Positions 8,490-17,125 of a stretch of DNA of 64,000 bases are shown in pieces. The position numbers and the translations under genes were made by a program. The stretch is from Sphingobium nicotianae (GTDB taxonomy: Bacteria > Pseudomonadota > Alphaproteobacteria > Sphingomonadales > Sphingomonadaceae). The stretch is from positions 237,378 to 301,377 of the forward strand of contig NZ_JAHGAW010000006.1 in assembly GCF_018603885.1 (NCBI RefSeq), read 5' to 3'. The first letter of the stretch is position 1, and the number at the start of each line of letters is the position of its first letter. The notes under the pieces were generated by a model. That model was not told the origin of the DNA. It saw only the letters and a list, made by a program, of their open reading frames with translations, and searched no databases.

Positions 8490-9635
8490 TTACTTGACCG
8501 GCTCAAAGCGCTGGATGCGCGAGGCATTGCCGACTTCGCTGATGTAGAGCCGGCCTTCCTGATCGACCGCAATCTGGTGCGGCCAGTGCATCTGGCCGGC
8601 ATAGCGGCCGGTGCTCTGGTAGCTGGCCGAGACGGCGCCGCTGTGTGTGTCGAGGATGGCAACCTCGCTGTTGGTGCCGTCCAGCACGAGGATCTTGTCG
8701 GGATGGCCGGGCACGGGCGCGGCGTCCCAGGTCGAGCCGGACATGCCGCCGAGGCCGCGATTGAAGGATATCTCGCGAAGATAAGTGCCGTCCGGCTTGA
8801 AGACCTGTATGCGCTCATTGTTGCGATCGCAGACGTAGAGCTCATCGCCGATCATCGTCACGCAATGGACGGTGGTGAAGCGCTGCGGATTATCCGACCC
8901 GCGCGAGCCGATCTGGTTCGGCGGGGACACATAAGTGGGGTCGACCGGCTTGCCGTAGGCGGTCCATTGGCGCTTGAAAGCGCCGGTATCGGCATCGAAC
9001 ACGATCACGCGCTTGTTGCGATAGCCGTCCGAGACGAAGACTTCCCGCTTCTTGGTGTCGACATAGATGTCGGTCGGCAGGCCAAGCATCGTCGGATCGT
9101 CGCCGGCAACGAAGTCGCCGCGCCGGCCGATCCGCAGCAGCAGCTTGCCGTCGGGGGTGAACTTGAGGAGCTGGCCGTCCTTCGCGCCGGCGCCGAGCAC
9201 CCAGATATTGTCGTCGGCATCCGCGAAGATGCTATGCTCGGACGCAAACCAGTCCGTCACCTGCTTGGGGCCGCCCCAGCTGCGCAACAGCTTGCCGGAC
9301 GTATCGAACTCCAGGACCGGCGGCGCGGCCACGCAGCATTTCGCGGTGGGCGGGGTCAGCCCTGCCTGAACGTCGGCGGGCAGGAGCGTACCGGGGCGAT
9401 GGACGACCCAGATATGATCGTGCCGATCGACGCTGACCCCGCCGACATCGCCGACTAGCCAGTTGTTGGGTAGCCTTTGGGGCCAGCTCTGGTCGACCCG
9501 ATAGACGGGAGAGCCCGATGTCGTGGGACTGCCTTGAGCATGGATCGCGGAGGCCGGGAGGATCATGGCGAGGCAGGCGGCGGCCAGCCTTCGCGCGCAG
9601 GCAAGCCGGTGCCGAGCGGATGTCCAACGTCGCAT
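8490..9635 (-). CDS. Periplasmic NHL-repeat six-bladed beta-propeller protein
   Basis: The 381-aa protein has a signal peptide of about 34 residues ending ASAIHAQ. NHL-type blades are visible as GGVSVDRHDHIWVVHRPG, SIFADADDNIWVLGAG, TDIYVDTKKREVFVSDGY and HQIAVDQEGRLYISEVGN. The layout resembles peptidyl-alpha-hydroxyglycine alpha-amidating lyase-like proteins, but catalytic function is not shown. It is the first gene of the operon with the cupin at 7861. Confidence 0.85.
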   Translation of the reverse strand: MRRWTSARHRLACARRLAAACLAMILPASAIHAQGSPTTSGSPVYRVDQSWPQRLPNNWLVGDVGGVSVDRHDHIWVVHRPGTLLPADVQAGLTPPTAKCCVAAPPVLEFDTSGKLLRSWGGPKQVTDWFASEHSIFADADDNIWVLGAGAKDGQLLKFTPDGKLLLRIGRRGDFVAGDDPTMLGLPTDIYVDTKKREVFVSDGYRNKRVIVFDADTGAFKRQWTAYGKPVDPTYVSPPNQIGSRGSDNPQRFTTVHCVTMIGDELYVCDRNNERIQVFKPDGTYLREISFNRGLGGMSGSTWDAAPVPGHPDKILVLDGTNSEVAILDTHSGAVSASYQSTGRYAGQMHWPHQIAVDQEGRLYISEVGNASRIQRFEPVK

Positions 9636-9848
9636 CGCGTCCTCCCCTGTGTGCGGCGCCCGCCTTGCCGTGCGCGCCCGATCTGTTTAACACGTTAAGT
9701 GGTCCGCGCAACCCGCAGAGGTGGGCAGGCAGGAAAAGGGGGATGGAATGTTGAAGGCCGGATCTTGGTGGAGGGCAGCTTGAGCGGGGCGGAGCAGGGT
9801 GTGATCGGCAGCCTGAGCGGAGCGGTACCGACCGGCCCATCGCCCGAT

Positions 9849-11213
9849 ATGTCCGCCGCCGAACGGCGGACCGCCCGCATCGTGCTCGCGACCTTGTTCG
9901 TCGTCTATTTCCTGAGCTCGGTCGATCGCTCCATCTTCGGCATCCTCGCCCAGCCGGTGAAAGAGGAACTGCTGCTGCAGGATTGGCAGATCGGCTTTCT
10001 GTCCGGTGTCGCGTTTAGTGCGGTGCAGCTCGTCTTCGGCTTTCCGATGGCGCGCTTTACCGACAAGGGCAGCCGCGTTGGAATCCTCTCGGTCTGCGTC
10101 GCCCTCTGGTCGGTGCTGACGGCGCTTTGCGGCCTCGCGACGAGCTTCGTCCAGCTGTCGCTCTATCGCATGGGCGTCGGCGTCGGCGAGGCGAGCTGCA
10201 TGCCGGCCTCGCACTCGCTGATCAGCGACTATTTCCCGCGCAGCGACCGCGTCAAGGCGCTGGCTCTCTATGGCCTGGGCTTTCCGATCGGGTCATTCGT
10301 CGGCATCATCATCGGCGGCATCGTGCAGGATCATTGGGGCTGGCGTGCGGCTTTCTATGTGCTGGGTGTGCCGGGCCTGTTCGTCGCCCTGCTGACCTGG
10401 AAGGTCATCAAGGAGCCGCCGCGCGGCCGCTACGACATTGGGGCGGAGGTGGATCCCGCCTTCGCCGATCCGCGACCCTTCAGCGAGGTCGCGCTGATGC
10501 TGTGGCGATCGCCGGTGCTGCGTCAGATGATCCTCGGCCTCACCCTGCTCTCGCTGTTCGATGCGCCGACCGCGACCTTCCTCGGCCCCTTCCTCGCGCG
10601 GAAATTCCCGCTGTCATACACGCAGCTCGCGTTCATCATGTCCATGTCGATGATGCTCGGCGCCTCGCTCTCGACCTATTTCGGCGGGATCATCTCGCAG
10701 CGGCTGGCGCGGCGCGATGAGCGCTGGCTGATGTGGTTCACCGGCGTCACGACGGCGATGGGCGCGCCGCTCTATTGCATCTCGCTCATGCAGACGGAAT
10801 GGCTGCCGCTGGCGATCTGGATGTTCCTCGGCGCGCTGGTCAACGCGACCTTCTTCGCGCCCTGCTACACCGTGCTCTACAATATCGTCCCGCCGGGCGG
10901 GCGAGCGAAGGCGCTCGTGATCGTCGGCTTCTTCTCGGGCTTTCTCGGCCTCAGCGTGGGGCCGCTGCTGGCGGGCATCGCCAATGATGTCGTCTCGGGC
11001 ATCCTGTTCGGCGGCTATGATCCGCGCGGCTTCGTGGCGGCCTGTCCCGGCGGGCATGCGGCCAAGGGCGCGGCCGTGGCGCTCGATCTCGCCTGCCGCA
11101 AGGCGGTGGGCGACGCCACGCAGATGGTGCTGATCGTGACGATGGCGGCGACAGTCTGGCCGTGCTGGCATTTCTTCCGGGCTGCCAAGCACATGAAGAC
11201 GCACAGCCTCTGA
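9849..11213 (+). CDS. MFS transporter, Spinster-like
   Basis: The protein has about 12 membrane segments and the MFS loop motif seen as PMARFTDKGSRVGIL (2-3 loop). The stretch RMGVGVGEASCMPASHSLISDYF is typical of the Spinster-like branch. I placed the start at ATG 9849 (MSAAERRTARIV); earlier GTG/TTG starts at 9768 and 9699 are open in frame and would add up to 50 residues that look non-conserved. Sphingomonads have many such carriers beside catabolic genes, and here it is divergent from the propeller/cupin operon. The substrate is unknown. It is convergent with, and abuts, the S8 protease gene. Confidence 0.85.
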   Translation: MSAAERRTARIVLATLFVVYFLSSVDRSIFGILAQPVKEELLLQDWQIGFLSGVAFSAVQLVFGFPMARFTDKGSRVGILSVCVALWSVLTALCGLATSFVQLSLYRMGVGVGEASCMPASHSLISDYFPRSDRVKALALYGLGFPIGSFVGIIIGGIVQDHWGWRAAFYVLGVPGLFVALLTWKVIKEPPRGRYDIGAEVDPAFADPRPFSEVALMLWRSPVLRQMILGLTLLSLFDAPTATFLGPFLARKFPLSYTQLAFIMSMSMMLGASLSTYFGGIISQRLARRDERWLMWFTGVTTAMGAPLYCISLMQTEWLPLAIWMFLGALVNATFFAPCYTVLYNIVPPGGRAKALVIVGFFSGFLGLSVGPLLAGIANDVVSGILFGGYDPRGFVAACPGGHAAKGAAVALDLACRKAVGDATQMVLIVTMAATVWPCWHFFRAAKHMKTHSL

Positions 11214-12443
11214 TCAGCGTCCGGTGCAGTCTCCGCAGAGCAGGCCGCGGCCGAACTGATCGTCCGGGCCTTTGCGGCCGAGATCCTTCGCCTCGGCGTC
11301 GAGCGTTGCTCGGACGGGTTTGCCATGGTCGACGGCGGCGGCGGCGCGCGCGGCAGCGAGCGGCGTCGCGAAGGAGGTGCCGCGCACGGGCCTGCGAGCG
11401 CCTGCCGCATTGAGCGCGCTGATGTCGGCGCCGGGAGCGGCATAATCGAGATGGCTGGCCCGGCCGGCCTCGATCAGGGCGCGGTCGCGGCCATCGACGG
11501 CGGTGATCGCGAACACGCCGGGATAGGAGGCTGGGAAGGCGGGCGGGGCCGAGGGGCCGTCATTGCCGACCGCCGCCAGCACCGTGACCCCGCGCGCCAG
11601 GGTCGCCGCGATGGCGCGCTCGAGTAGCGGATTGCGCGGGCCGACCAGGCTGATCGAGACGACGCGCGTGCGCTTCTCGACCAGCCAGCCGAGCGCGCGG
11701 GCGATGGCGAGGGCGGTGCCGCCGGCGGGGTCGCGGCCGTAAACATCGGCGGCAAAAAGCGTGTGAACGCCGGCGTCGCGCAGCAGGCCTGCGACGGCGG
11801 TGCCGTGATCAGTGGCGGCGGGGGCGCCGGGGGCGAAGCCGCGCCGGTCCGCCACCGGAACGACAGCGGCAACGCCGCCGTCGATAAGGCCGACCGGCGT
11901 GTCGATCGTGGCGCCGCGGACGGTCGCGCCGCCGGACGGCGCGGCGGCCGATGCGCTTTCGAAATGGAGGACGTCGGCGCTCAGGCTCTTGCCCGGCAGC
12001 GCCTTGCGGAGCTGCTTCAGCGCGCGGGGCAGGCTCATCCCCTGCGGCGCGGTCAATTCGGCGGTGGCGAGGCCGAGGGCGTCCAGTCCCTCGACGGGAG
12101 TGGCGGTGAAGCCGAGCTTGCGCACGGCGGCCAGCGAGGCCGCATCGGGATCGAGCAGCAGGACGACGCCGCGCCGGGCCGGTTCGCCATGATCGTCGAG
12201 CTCGATCCGCTCGGGATTGGCGCGGGCGATGCCGGTGAGACGCCGGACCCGGTCGCGCGCGAGCGTGGTTGCCGCATTTGCCAGATCGCGGGTCGCATCG
12301 AGCGTGCGGTCCAGCGTCCGGTCGACCGCGCCGATGACGGGATCGAGCACCCGGCCGGGTTGCGGCAGGCCGATCTGCGCCATGACCGGGACGGCGAGGC
12401 CGAGCAGGAGGATCGAAACGAACAGCCGCCGCATGACGTGCAT
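11214..12443 (-). CDS. Exported subtilisin-like (S8) serine protease
   Basis: The 409-aa protein begins with a signal peptide (MRRLFVSILLLGLAVPVMAQ). The S8 catalytic triad is visible: Asp in VGLIDGG, His in DHGTAVAG and Ser in RGTSFATPLAAA, with oxyanion Asn in AAVGNDG. The region from residue about 25 to 160 could be a propeptide. Two starts, 12443 and 12434, are possible. The gene is divergent from an ECF sigma operon and shares with it the symmetric promoter at 12473-12504, so it is probably a target of that sigma factor and may act in the periplasm in an envelope-stress response. Confidence 0.9.
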   Translation of the reverse strand: MHVMRRLFVSILLLGLAVPVMAQIGLPQPGRVLDPVIGAVDRTLDRTLDATRDLANAATTLARDRVRRLTGIARANPERIELDDHGEPARRGVVLLLDPDAASLAAVRKLGFTATPVEGLDALGLATAELTAPQGMSLPRALKQLRKALPGKSLSADVLHFESASAAAPSGGATVRGATIDTPVGLIDGGVAAVVPVADRRGFAPGAPAATDHGTAVAGLLRDAGVHTLFAADVYGRDPAGGTALAIARALGWLVEKRTRVVSISLVGPRNPLLERAIAATLARGVTVLAAVGNDGPSAPPAFPASYPGVFAITAVDGRDRALIEAGRASHLDYAAPGADISALNAAGARRPVRGTSFATPLAAARAAAAVDHGKPVRATLDAEAKDLGRKGPDDQFGRGLLCGDCTGR

Positions 12444-12472
12444 GACCTTTTTGCAACTTTGAGACTATGTAG

Positions 12473-12504
12473 GGATGAAACGCGCGAGGCCAGACGTTTC
12501 ATCC
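12473..12504. promoter_or_regulatory. Palindromic, two-way ECF-type promoter
   Basis: GGATGAAACG at 12473-12482 and its exact complement CGTTTCATCC at 12495-12504 face each other across 12 bases. Read on either strand, this gives GGATGA, 16 bases, then CGTT, like an ECF -35/-10 pair. It lies between the divergent S8 protease and sigma genes. The same element with the same 16-base spacer is found again at 13775. Confidence 0.6.
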
Positions 12505-12525
12505 ATGTGAGAAAGGGCAGAGGCT

Positions 12526-13020
12526 CTGAGTTCGACGTTCGAGGAAGGCATTGTCGATCTGCTGCCCCGGCTGCGCCGGTTCGCGGCGGGGCTGGCGCGC
12601 GACCTCGCGGCGGGCGACGATCTTTGCCAGATGACCATCGAGCGCGCGCTCAAATCCCGCGAGCAGTGGGCGGAGGGCACGCGCCTGGATAGCTGGATGT
12701 ACAGGATCATGCGCAATATTTGGATAGACGAGGTCCGCGCCGGCAAGCGCCGGGGCCAGACCTTTGCCGATGAGGACGCCGGCCTCGATGTCGGCACCAC
12801 GGGCGGGCAGGAGGCGCGCGTCGAGCTGTCGATGGTCGATCGCGCGATGGCGCGGCTGCCGGAGGATCAGCGCGAGGCGATCCTGCTCGTGATGGTCGAG
12901 GGTTATGGCTATCGCGAAGCCGCCGACATCATCGGCTGCCCGATCGGCACCCTGACCTCGCGGCTGATCCGCGGGCGCGATGCCTTGCAGGCGATGCTGA
13001 GCGAAGGAGAGGCGGCATGA
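12526..13020 (+). CDS. ECF-type RNA polymerase sigma factor
   Basis: The product has sigma region 2 (LLPRLRRFAAGLARDL, then DSWMYRIMRNIWIDEVR) and region 4 (LPEDQREAILLVMVEGYGYR, then GCPIGTLTSRLIRGRDAL). The first ATG (12631) would cut off the start of region 2, and an in-frame stop at 12508 leaves only CTG 12526 or ATT 12550 as earlier starts. I placed the start at CTG 12526 because AAAGGG lies 8 bases before it. The stop overlaps the next ATG (ATGA), so it is coupled to the anti-sigma gene. It probably directs the promoters at 12473 and 13775. Confidence 0.85.
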   Translation: MSSTFEEGIVDLLPRLRRFAAGLARDLAAGDDLCQMTIERALKSREQWAEGTRLDSWMYRIMRNIWIDEVRAGKRRGQTFADEDAGLDVGTTGGQEARVELSMVDRAMARLPEDQREAILLVMVEGYGYREAADIIGCPIGTLTSRLIRGRDALQAMLSEGEAA

Positions 13021-13754
13021 CCATCGATCCCGAGATGATCGCGGCCTATGCCGATGGCGAGCTGGGGCCGGACGAGGCGGCGCGGGTCGAGGCGGCGATG
13101 GCGGCCGATCCGGCGATCGCGCAGCAGGTCGAGGCGCATCTGGCGCTGCGCAGCCGGCTTGGCGCACACTTCGCGCCTATCCTGGACATGCCCGTGCCGG
13201 ACCGGCTGACGGCGATGCTGAAGCCGGTAGATGCGCCCGCCGCCACTATCGTCGACCTCGCGGCCGCGCGGCAGGCGAGAGCCGACCGCGCCGCGCCGCA
13301 ACCGCGCCTGCGCTGGATGATGGGCGGGGCGCTCGCGGCGTCCCTGGCGCTGGGGCTGGTGCTCGGCACGCAGATCCCGCGCGGCGGATCGATCGTGACG
13401 CAGGGTGGCCGTCTGGTCGCCAGCGGCGCGCTCGACAAGGCGCTGACCACGCAGCTGGCGTCCGCGCAGGATGGCAGGGACGTGAGCATCCTGCTGACCT
13501 TCAAGGCGAAGGATGGCCGCTTCTGCCGCGGCTTCGAGCAAGCGGGCGCGGCCGGCATCGCGTGCCATAATGGGACGGGATGGGGTATCGAACGCATGCA
13601 GGCGTCGGATTTTCGGCCCGGTTCGTCAGGGGGCTATCGTCAGGCGGGATCGGCATCGAAGGAGATCATGGAAGCCGCGCAAAACATGGCATTGGACGGT
13701 GCTCTTGATGTCGATTCGGAACGCGTCGCGCGCGACAAAAATTGGGGCGACTGA
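13017..13754 (+). CDS. Membrane-bound anti-sigma factor
   Basis: The 245-aa protein starts in the ATGA overlap with the sigma gene. Residues 1-60 (AAYADGELGPDEAARVEAAM, then PAIAQQVEAHLALRSRL) are the usual anti-sigma cytoplasmic domain, without an obvious HxxxCxxC zinc motif. One membrane segment follows at about residues 101-121 (MMGGALAASLALGLVLGTQIP). The periplasmic part has a short Cys-containing patch (RFCRGFEQAGAAGIACHNG) that might form a disulfide and sense the signal. It should hold the sigma factor inactive until envelope stress. Confidence 0.88.
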   Translation: MTIDPEMIAAYADGELGPDEAARVEAAMAADPAIAQQVEAHLALRSRLGAHFAPILDMPVPDRLTAMLKPVDAPAATIVDLAAARQARADRAAPQPRLRWMMGGALAASLALGLVLGTQIPRGGSIVTQGGRLVASGALDKALTTQLASAQDGRDVSILLTFKAKDGRFCRGFEQAGAAGIACHNGTGWGIERMQASDFRPGSSGGYRQAGSASKEIMEAAQNMALDGALDVDSERVARDKNWGD

Positions 13755-13774
13755 ACGAAGATCGCTTTTTCCCG

Positions 13775-13800
13775 GGATGAAAATGATCCTGCGGTTCGTT
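13775..13800 (+). promoter_or_regulatory. Second copy of the ECF-type promoter
   Basis: GGATGA at 13775-13780, a 16-base spacer and CGTT at 13797-13800 match the two-way promoter at 12473. It is 50 bases before the ATG of the small exported protein at 13850, so that gene is a likely target of the same sigma factor. Confidence 0.5.
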
Positions 13801-13849
13801 GTCCTGGATGAGCGAGGTTGAATGTCGCCTCGCCGGAAGGAGACGACCA

Positions 13850-14203
13850 ATGTTGAAGTTCATGACCATCTCGATGCTGGCGCTGGGCGCCGCGACCGCC
13901 GCCACCAGCGCGATCAACACGCGGATCGTGACCGACGAGGAACGCGCCGCGCACGAGCAGGAAGCGCTCATCATCCAGAGCCCGATCGGCGGCCTGGAGA
14001 ATAAATATTGGTTCAATTACCGCGCGAACATCAATGAGGCGCGTAAGGAGGTCGTCAGCGATCTCCGCCATGCCGATGATATGGAGGATACGCGGCGTGC
14101 CTGGGACGAATATCGTGGCGAGTTGTCGCACGAACGCGGGCATTATGTGAAGCAAATGGCCAAGCGCGGTTTCCGTTACGGCACGGTGTCTGTGGGAGAT
14201 TGA
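13850..14203 (+). CDS. Small exported protein of unknown function
   Basis: The 117-aa protein starts at ATG 13850 after GGAAGGAG. The N-terminus MLKFMTISMLALGAATAATSA is a signal peptide. The mature part is highly charged (RIVTDEERAAHEQEALI, then NEARKEVVSDLRHADDMEDT) and probably helical. I recognise no family. It lies just after the anti-sigma gene and behind a matching ECF promoter, so a role in the same envelope response is likely. Confidence 0.75.
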   Translation: MLKFMTISMLALGAATAATSAINTRIVTDEERAAHEQEALIIQSPIGGLENKYWFNYRANINEARKEVVSDLRHADDMEDTRRAWDEYRGELSHERGHYVKQMAKRGFRYGTVSVGD

Positions 14204-14213
14204 CGCGGTGCCG

Positions 14214-14246
14214 GGGCCTGCGGACGCCTCCCGCCTCCGCAGGCCC
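14214..14246. terminator. Possible terminator hairpin
   Basis: A perfect 11-bp stem (14214-14224 with 14236-14246) around an 11-base loop lies 11 bases after the stop of the small exported protein. It is followed by TAAA, not a T-run, so termination is uncertain. Confidence 0.4.
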
Positions 14247-14259
14247 TAAAGGCGTCGAA

Positions 14260-14284
14260 CTAGGCGGTGTGGAGAAATTCGAGC
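14260..14284 (-). mobile_element. Possible remnant of an IS5-type 3' end
   Basis: These 25 bases match the complement of the 3' end of the IS5-type transposase near 63851-63876 with three mismatches. Read on the minus strand they end in an IS5-like LEFLHTA and TAG. Nothing else of an IS is visible next to it, so this is a small scar at most. Confidence 0.35.
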
Positions 14285-14389
14285 GACGGCTATCCGACAT
14301 TTTCTCCCGGAAGCGGGCAGTCGGGACGCGACGGCATTGCGGACGCTGGATGACTTGCCGGTTTGTCCATAAGCAGACATAATTGATGC

Positions 14390-14857
14390 ATGGCTTACGG
14401 CGACAGCGGGCAAGGCAATTCGATCCTCCAAACGGTGCGGCTTACCTTTGACGCCACAGGGAGAGCCCGTCGAACAGACCTGATTTATTTCGGATTGGTG
14501 TCCGGCTTCGTCAGCGCCATCGTCACTTTCGTGCTGTCCGGTAATTCCTTCATCGTTGACACCATGATGATGGCGATTGTTCCGGCGATTGTTGGCGTCC
14601 CGTTTTATGCATTATTCGCTCGGCGTCTTCACGATCAGGGGCGTTCGGGTTGGTGGGCGCTCCTGATAATCCCGTCAGTCATGGCCGCTTTATGGAAGCA
14701 GTGGCATTTCGCGACAGCGCCCTTCGATGAGCTAGATAAAACGTCCGTAAGTGATTGGATCGGTGCACCGTTCAGCTTAGCGGTCTTCGTTCTGGCGTTT
14801 TTGCCTCCCCAAGAAGGCTCCAACCAATACGGGGCCAATCCTCGCGTCGCTGCATGA
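14390..14857 (+). CDS. DUF805-family inner-membrane protein
   Basis: The 155-aa protein has four hydrophobic segments. It shows the DUF805 marks GRARRTDLIYFGLV, RRLHDQGRSGWWALL and the C-terminal PQEGSNQYGANPR. The function of the family is not established. The gene stands alone. Its base composition is lower in GC than its neighbours, which might reflect transfer. Confidence 0.85.
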   Translation: MAYGDSGQGNSILQTVRLTFDATGRARRTDLIYFGLVSGFVSAIVTFVLSGNSFIVDTMMMAIVPAIVGVPFYALFARRLHDQGRSGWWALLIIPSVMAALWKQWHFATAPFDELDKTSVSDWIGAPFSLAVFVLAFLPPQEGSNQYGANPRVAA

Positions 14858-15103
14858 GTTTGCGGCGTACCACGCTCAATCATACAGTCCCGAACGAAGT
14901 GGAAACAAAGCTAATGAGGTCGTAACGTCCGCCAAGGACCATTTTCATCGAAAAGCCGCCAGTCCGCAAACCACGACAATCTAGCCGAAGCGGCCTGTCG
15001 ATAGACGATGCGATTGCGGACATGGACCCCAAAGCATAAGTTGAACATTAGCTTCTGCGGTTGCCTATGAGGTCCGAGGCAAAATCGCCGTCAAGGAAGA
15101 CCT

Positions 15104-15331
15104 ATGTTATATCTGGTTTTGGTTCTGGCGTTGTGGGCCTTGGTGACCGGGTTCCTTCTCTGGCTCCTTATAGACTGCTTGAGGCGCGGTGTGGTGGGTT
15201 CAGGCAGCATCTGGCGGCGAGGGGATGCTCATCGCGACAAACAACCAATTCGCTATTGGACAGGCGTCGCTGCGCTTGCAATTGGGTTGGTTGGGATGAT
15301 CGGCAATCTAATTTTCGTAATGACACGGTAG
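15104..15331 (+). CDS. Small membrane protein, 75 aa
   Basis: The protein has two hydrophobic helices, LYLVLVLALWALVTGFLLWL (residues 2-21) and YWTGVAALAIGLVGMIGNLI, separated by a basic loop. AAGGAAG lies a few bases before the ATG, which supports translation. I recognise no family. It lies in a 770-base stretch between DUF805 and the MFS gene, whose remaining sequence holds no other gene I can support. Confidence 0.55.
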   Translation: MLYLVLVLALWALVTGFLLWLLIDCLRRGVVGSGSIWRRGDAHRDKQPIRYWTGVAALAIGLVGMIGNLIFVMTR

Positions 15332-15417
15332 CGCGGATCACAACACTTCCGCTTCCTAACTCAATCTGGCCGGATCGCCTGGTTGGCCACCGACGCCATA
15401 GCGGCCATTGCGTTTTC

Positions 15418-15523
15418 CCCTCTCCCGCTTTCGCGACAGATGAAGCGCTCCAGTCGGCGGGCTCAAAGACCCTCACCCTCCCGCTTCGCGGGCCCCTCCC
15501 TCTCCCGCGAAAGCGGGAGAGGG
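15418..15523. repeat. Inverted repeat, intergenic
   Basis: Arms 15418-15434 and 15507-15523 are nearly perfect complements (CTCTCCCGCTTTCGC type). Between them lies another short hairpin with CCCGCTTCGCGGG. It sits in the 295-base gap between 15332 and 15626, which otherwise shows no gene. Confidence 0.7.
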
Positions 15524-15626
15524 CTCTTGCAACCGGCCACTTCCCACCCCCCTTTTCAGCCATCTGGGGTGGATTGTCAGCGCGTAACAGCGGACAAGCA
15601 TGGAAGCGGGGATTCGTCCGCGCGGC

Positions 15627-16874
15627 CTAGGACGTGATTTTTGCAGGATCCAGCTGAACGGCGCGCGCCGACGTCGAGAGCGTCATCATGCGCACCAGTG
15701 CGGCGAGGCCGAAGATCACCGCAACGATGAAGCCGGCGCCGGCAAACTGGAAGGGCGCGGCGGGTGAGGTGAAATAGGCCATGGTCGGGTTGATCAGCAG
15801 CGGCGCGATGATGCCCGCAATGCCCTGCGCCATGGCGGCCATGCCCTGTATCTCGCCCTGCGAATCCGACCCCGCCCGGTTGGAGAGGATCGCGGTCAGC
15901 GCCGGGCCGACGAGCGACTGCGGCACGAAGCCGATGAGCAGCGCGAAGGCCATCCAGCTCTGCGTGGCGAAGGCATAGCCGAGCAGGATGGTGAGGCCGG
16001 CGGTCATGCCGATCAGCACCGATTTGCGCTCGCCGAAGCGGCGGATCAGGCGGCCGTTGAGGAAGGCCTGGCTCGCTGCGGTGATCGCGCCGACGATGGC
16101 GAGCGAGAGGCCGATCACGCCGCTCGACCAGCCGAAGCGCGCAATGCCATAATAGGACCAGGTCAGCGGGTAGACCGCGCCGGCGATGTTCCAGAGCATC
16201 AGCACGGCGATGACCGCGCCGATGCCGGGCATGGCGCGCATCGCGGCCAGCGCGCCGAGCGGATTGGCGCGGCGCCAGTCGAATGGGCGGCGATTTTCGG
16301 GCTTGAGCGTATCGGGGAAGACGAAGAAGCCGAACACCAGGCTGCCGAGGGTGAAGAGCGCGGCGGCGATGAACGGCATGCGCTGGCCGAATTCGCCGAG
16401 CAGGCCGCCGATCGACGGCCCGACGATGAAGCCCATGCCGAACGCCGCGCCGATCAGGCTGAAATTATGCGCCCGGTCCTCCCTGGCGGTCATGTCGGCG
16501 ATGGCGGCCTGGCAGGTGCCGATCGTGCCGCCGAAGATGCCAGCGAGCGCCTGGCCGATGAAGAGCAGAGGCAGGCTGTGCGCCACGGCCATCAGGCTGT
16601 AGTTGATCACCAGCCCGGCGAGCGCGATGAGCAGCACCGGCCGCCGCCCGAAGCGATCCGACAGATTGCCGACCACAGGCCCCATCGAGAATTGCAGGGT
16701 GGCGAAGGCCAGCGTCATCCAGCCGGCGATGCCGATCGCATGGCTGATGTCGAGCTTGCCGATGTCCATGATCAGGCGCGGCAGGACCGGGTTGGCGAGG
16801 CCGAAGCCCATCGCATCGATGAAAATCGTGAGCAGCACGAAATAGATCGACGATCGCTTGGGCTGGCCGGTCAT
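15627..16874 (-). CDS. MFS efflux transporter, TetA/TCR-like
   Basis: The 415-aa protein has 12 hydrophobic segments. The drug-exporter motifs are visible: IDAMGFGLANPVLPRL in helix 1, GNLSDRFGRRPVLLI in the 2-3 loop, and GAAFGMGFIVGPSIGGLLGE (motif C of antiporters) in helix 5. This is the TCR/Tet branch; many members export other compounds than tetracycline. No TetR-type regulator lies next to it, so drug resistance cannot be concluded. Confidence 0.9.
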   Translation of the reverse strand: MTGQPKRSSIYFVLLTIFIDAMGFGLANPVLPRLIMDIGKLDISHAIGIAGWMTLAFATLQFSMGPVVGNLSDRFGRRPVLLIALAGLVINYSLMAVAHSLPLLFIGQALAGIFGGTIGTCQAAIADMTAREDRAHNFSLIGAAFGMGFIVGPSIGGLLGEFGQRMPFIAAALFTLGSLVFGFFVFPDTLKPENRRPFDWRRANPLGALAAMRAMPGIGAVIAVLMLWNIAGAVYPLTWSYYGIARFGWSSGVIGLSLAIVGAITAASQAFLNGRLIRRFGERKSVLIGMTAGLTILLGYAFATQSWMAFALLIGFVPQSLVGPALTAILSNRAGSDSQGEIQGMAAMAQGIAGIIAPLLINPTMAYFTSPAAPFQFAGAGFIVAVIFGLAALVRMMTLSTSARAVQLDPAKITS

Positions 16875-17125
16875 GGGGGTCCATTGATTATGTTGGAATG
16901 CGCGCGGAAATCACCCGCCCGTCAGCGCTTTGACGGCGCGCGTGGATCAAGTCAACGATGCACGGGATGGCGGGCCGATGAGAGCCGTTGCGGGCGGCTG
17001 GCATGAGGCTGGTCGTCGGGGGCGAGAAGCGGGCCGGTCGGTTCGTTGCGGCAGCTTCGCGCTCTGCGTCTCGACCGTCGTGATCCTCGGAGGATTTGCG
17101 GCAGATAGTCCGGGCCCTGACCGGC

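Noticed and set aside
15061..15630. 189-codon plus-strand frame across the 15-kb gap
   Set aside because: It runs through the palindromic repeats and in a different frame from the small membrane protein; no coding pattern.
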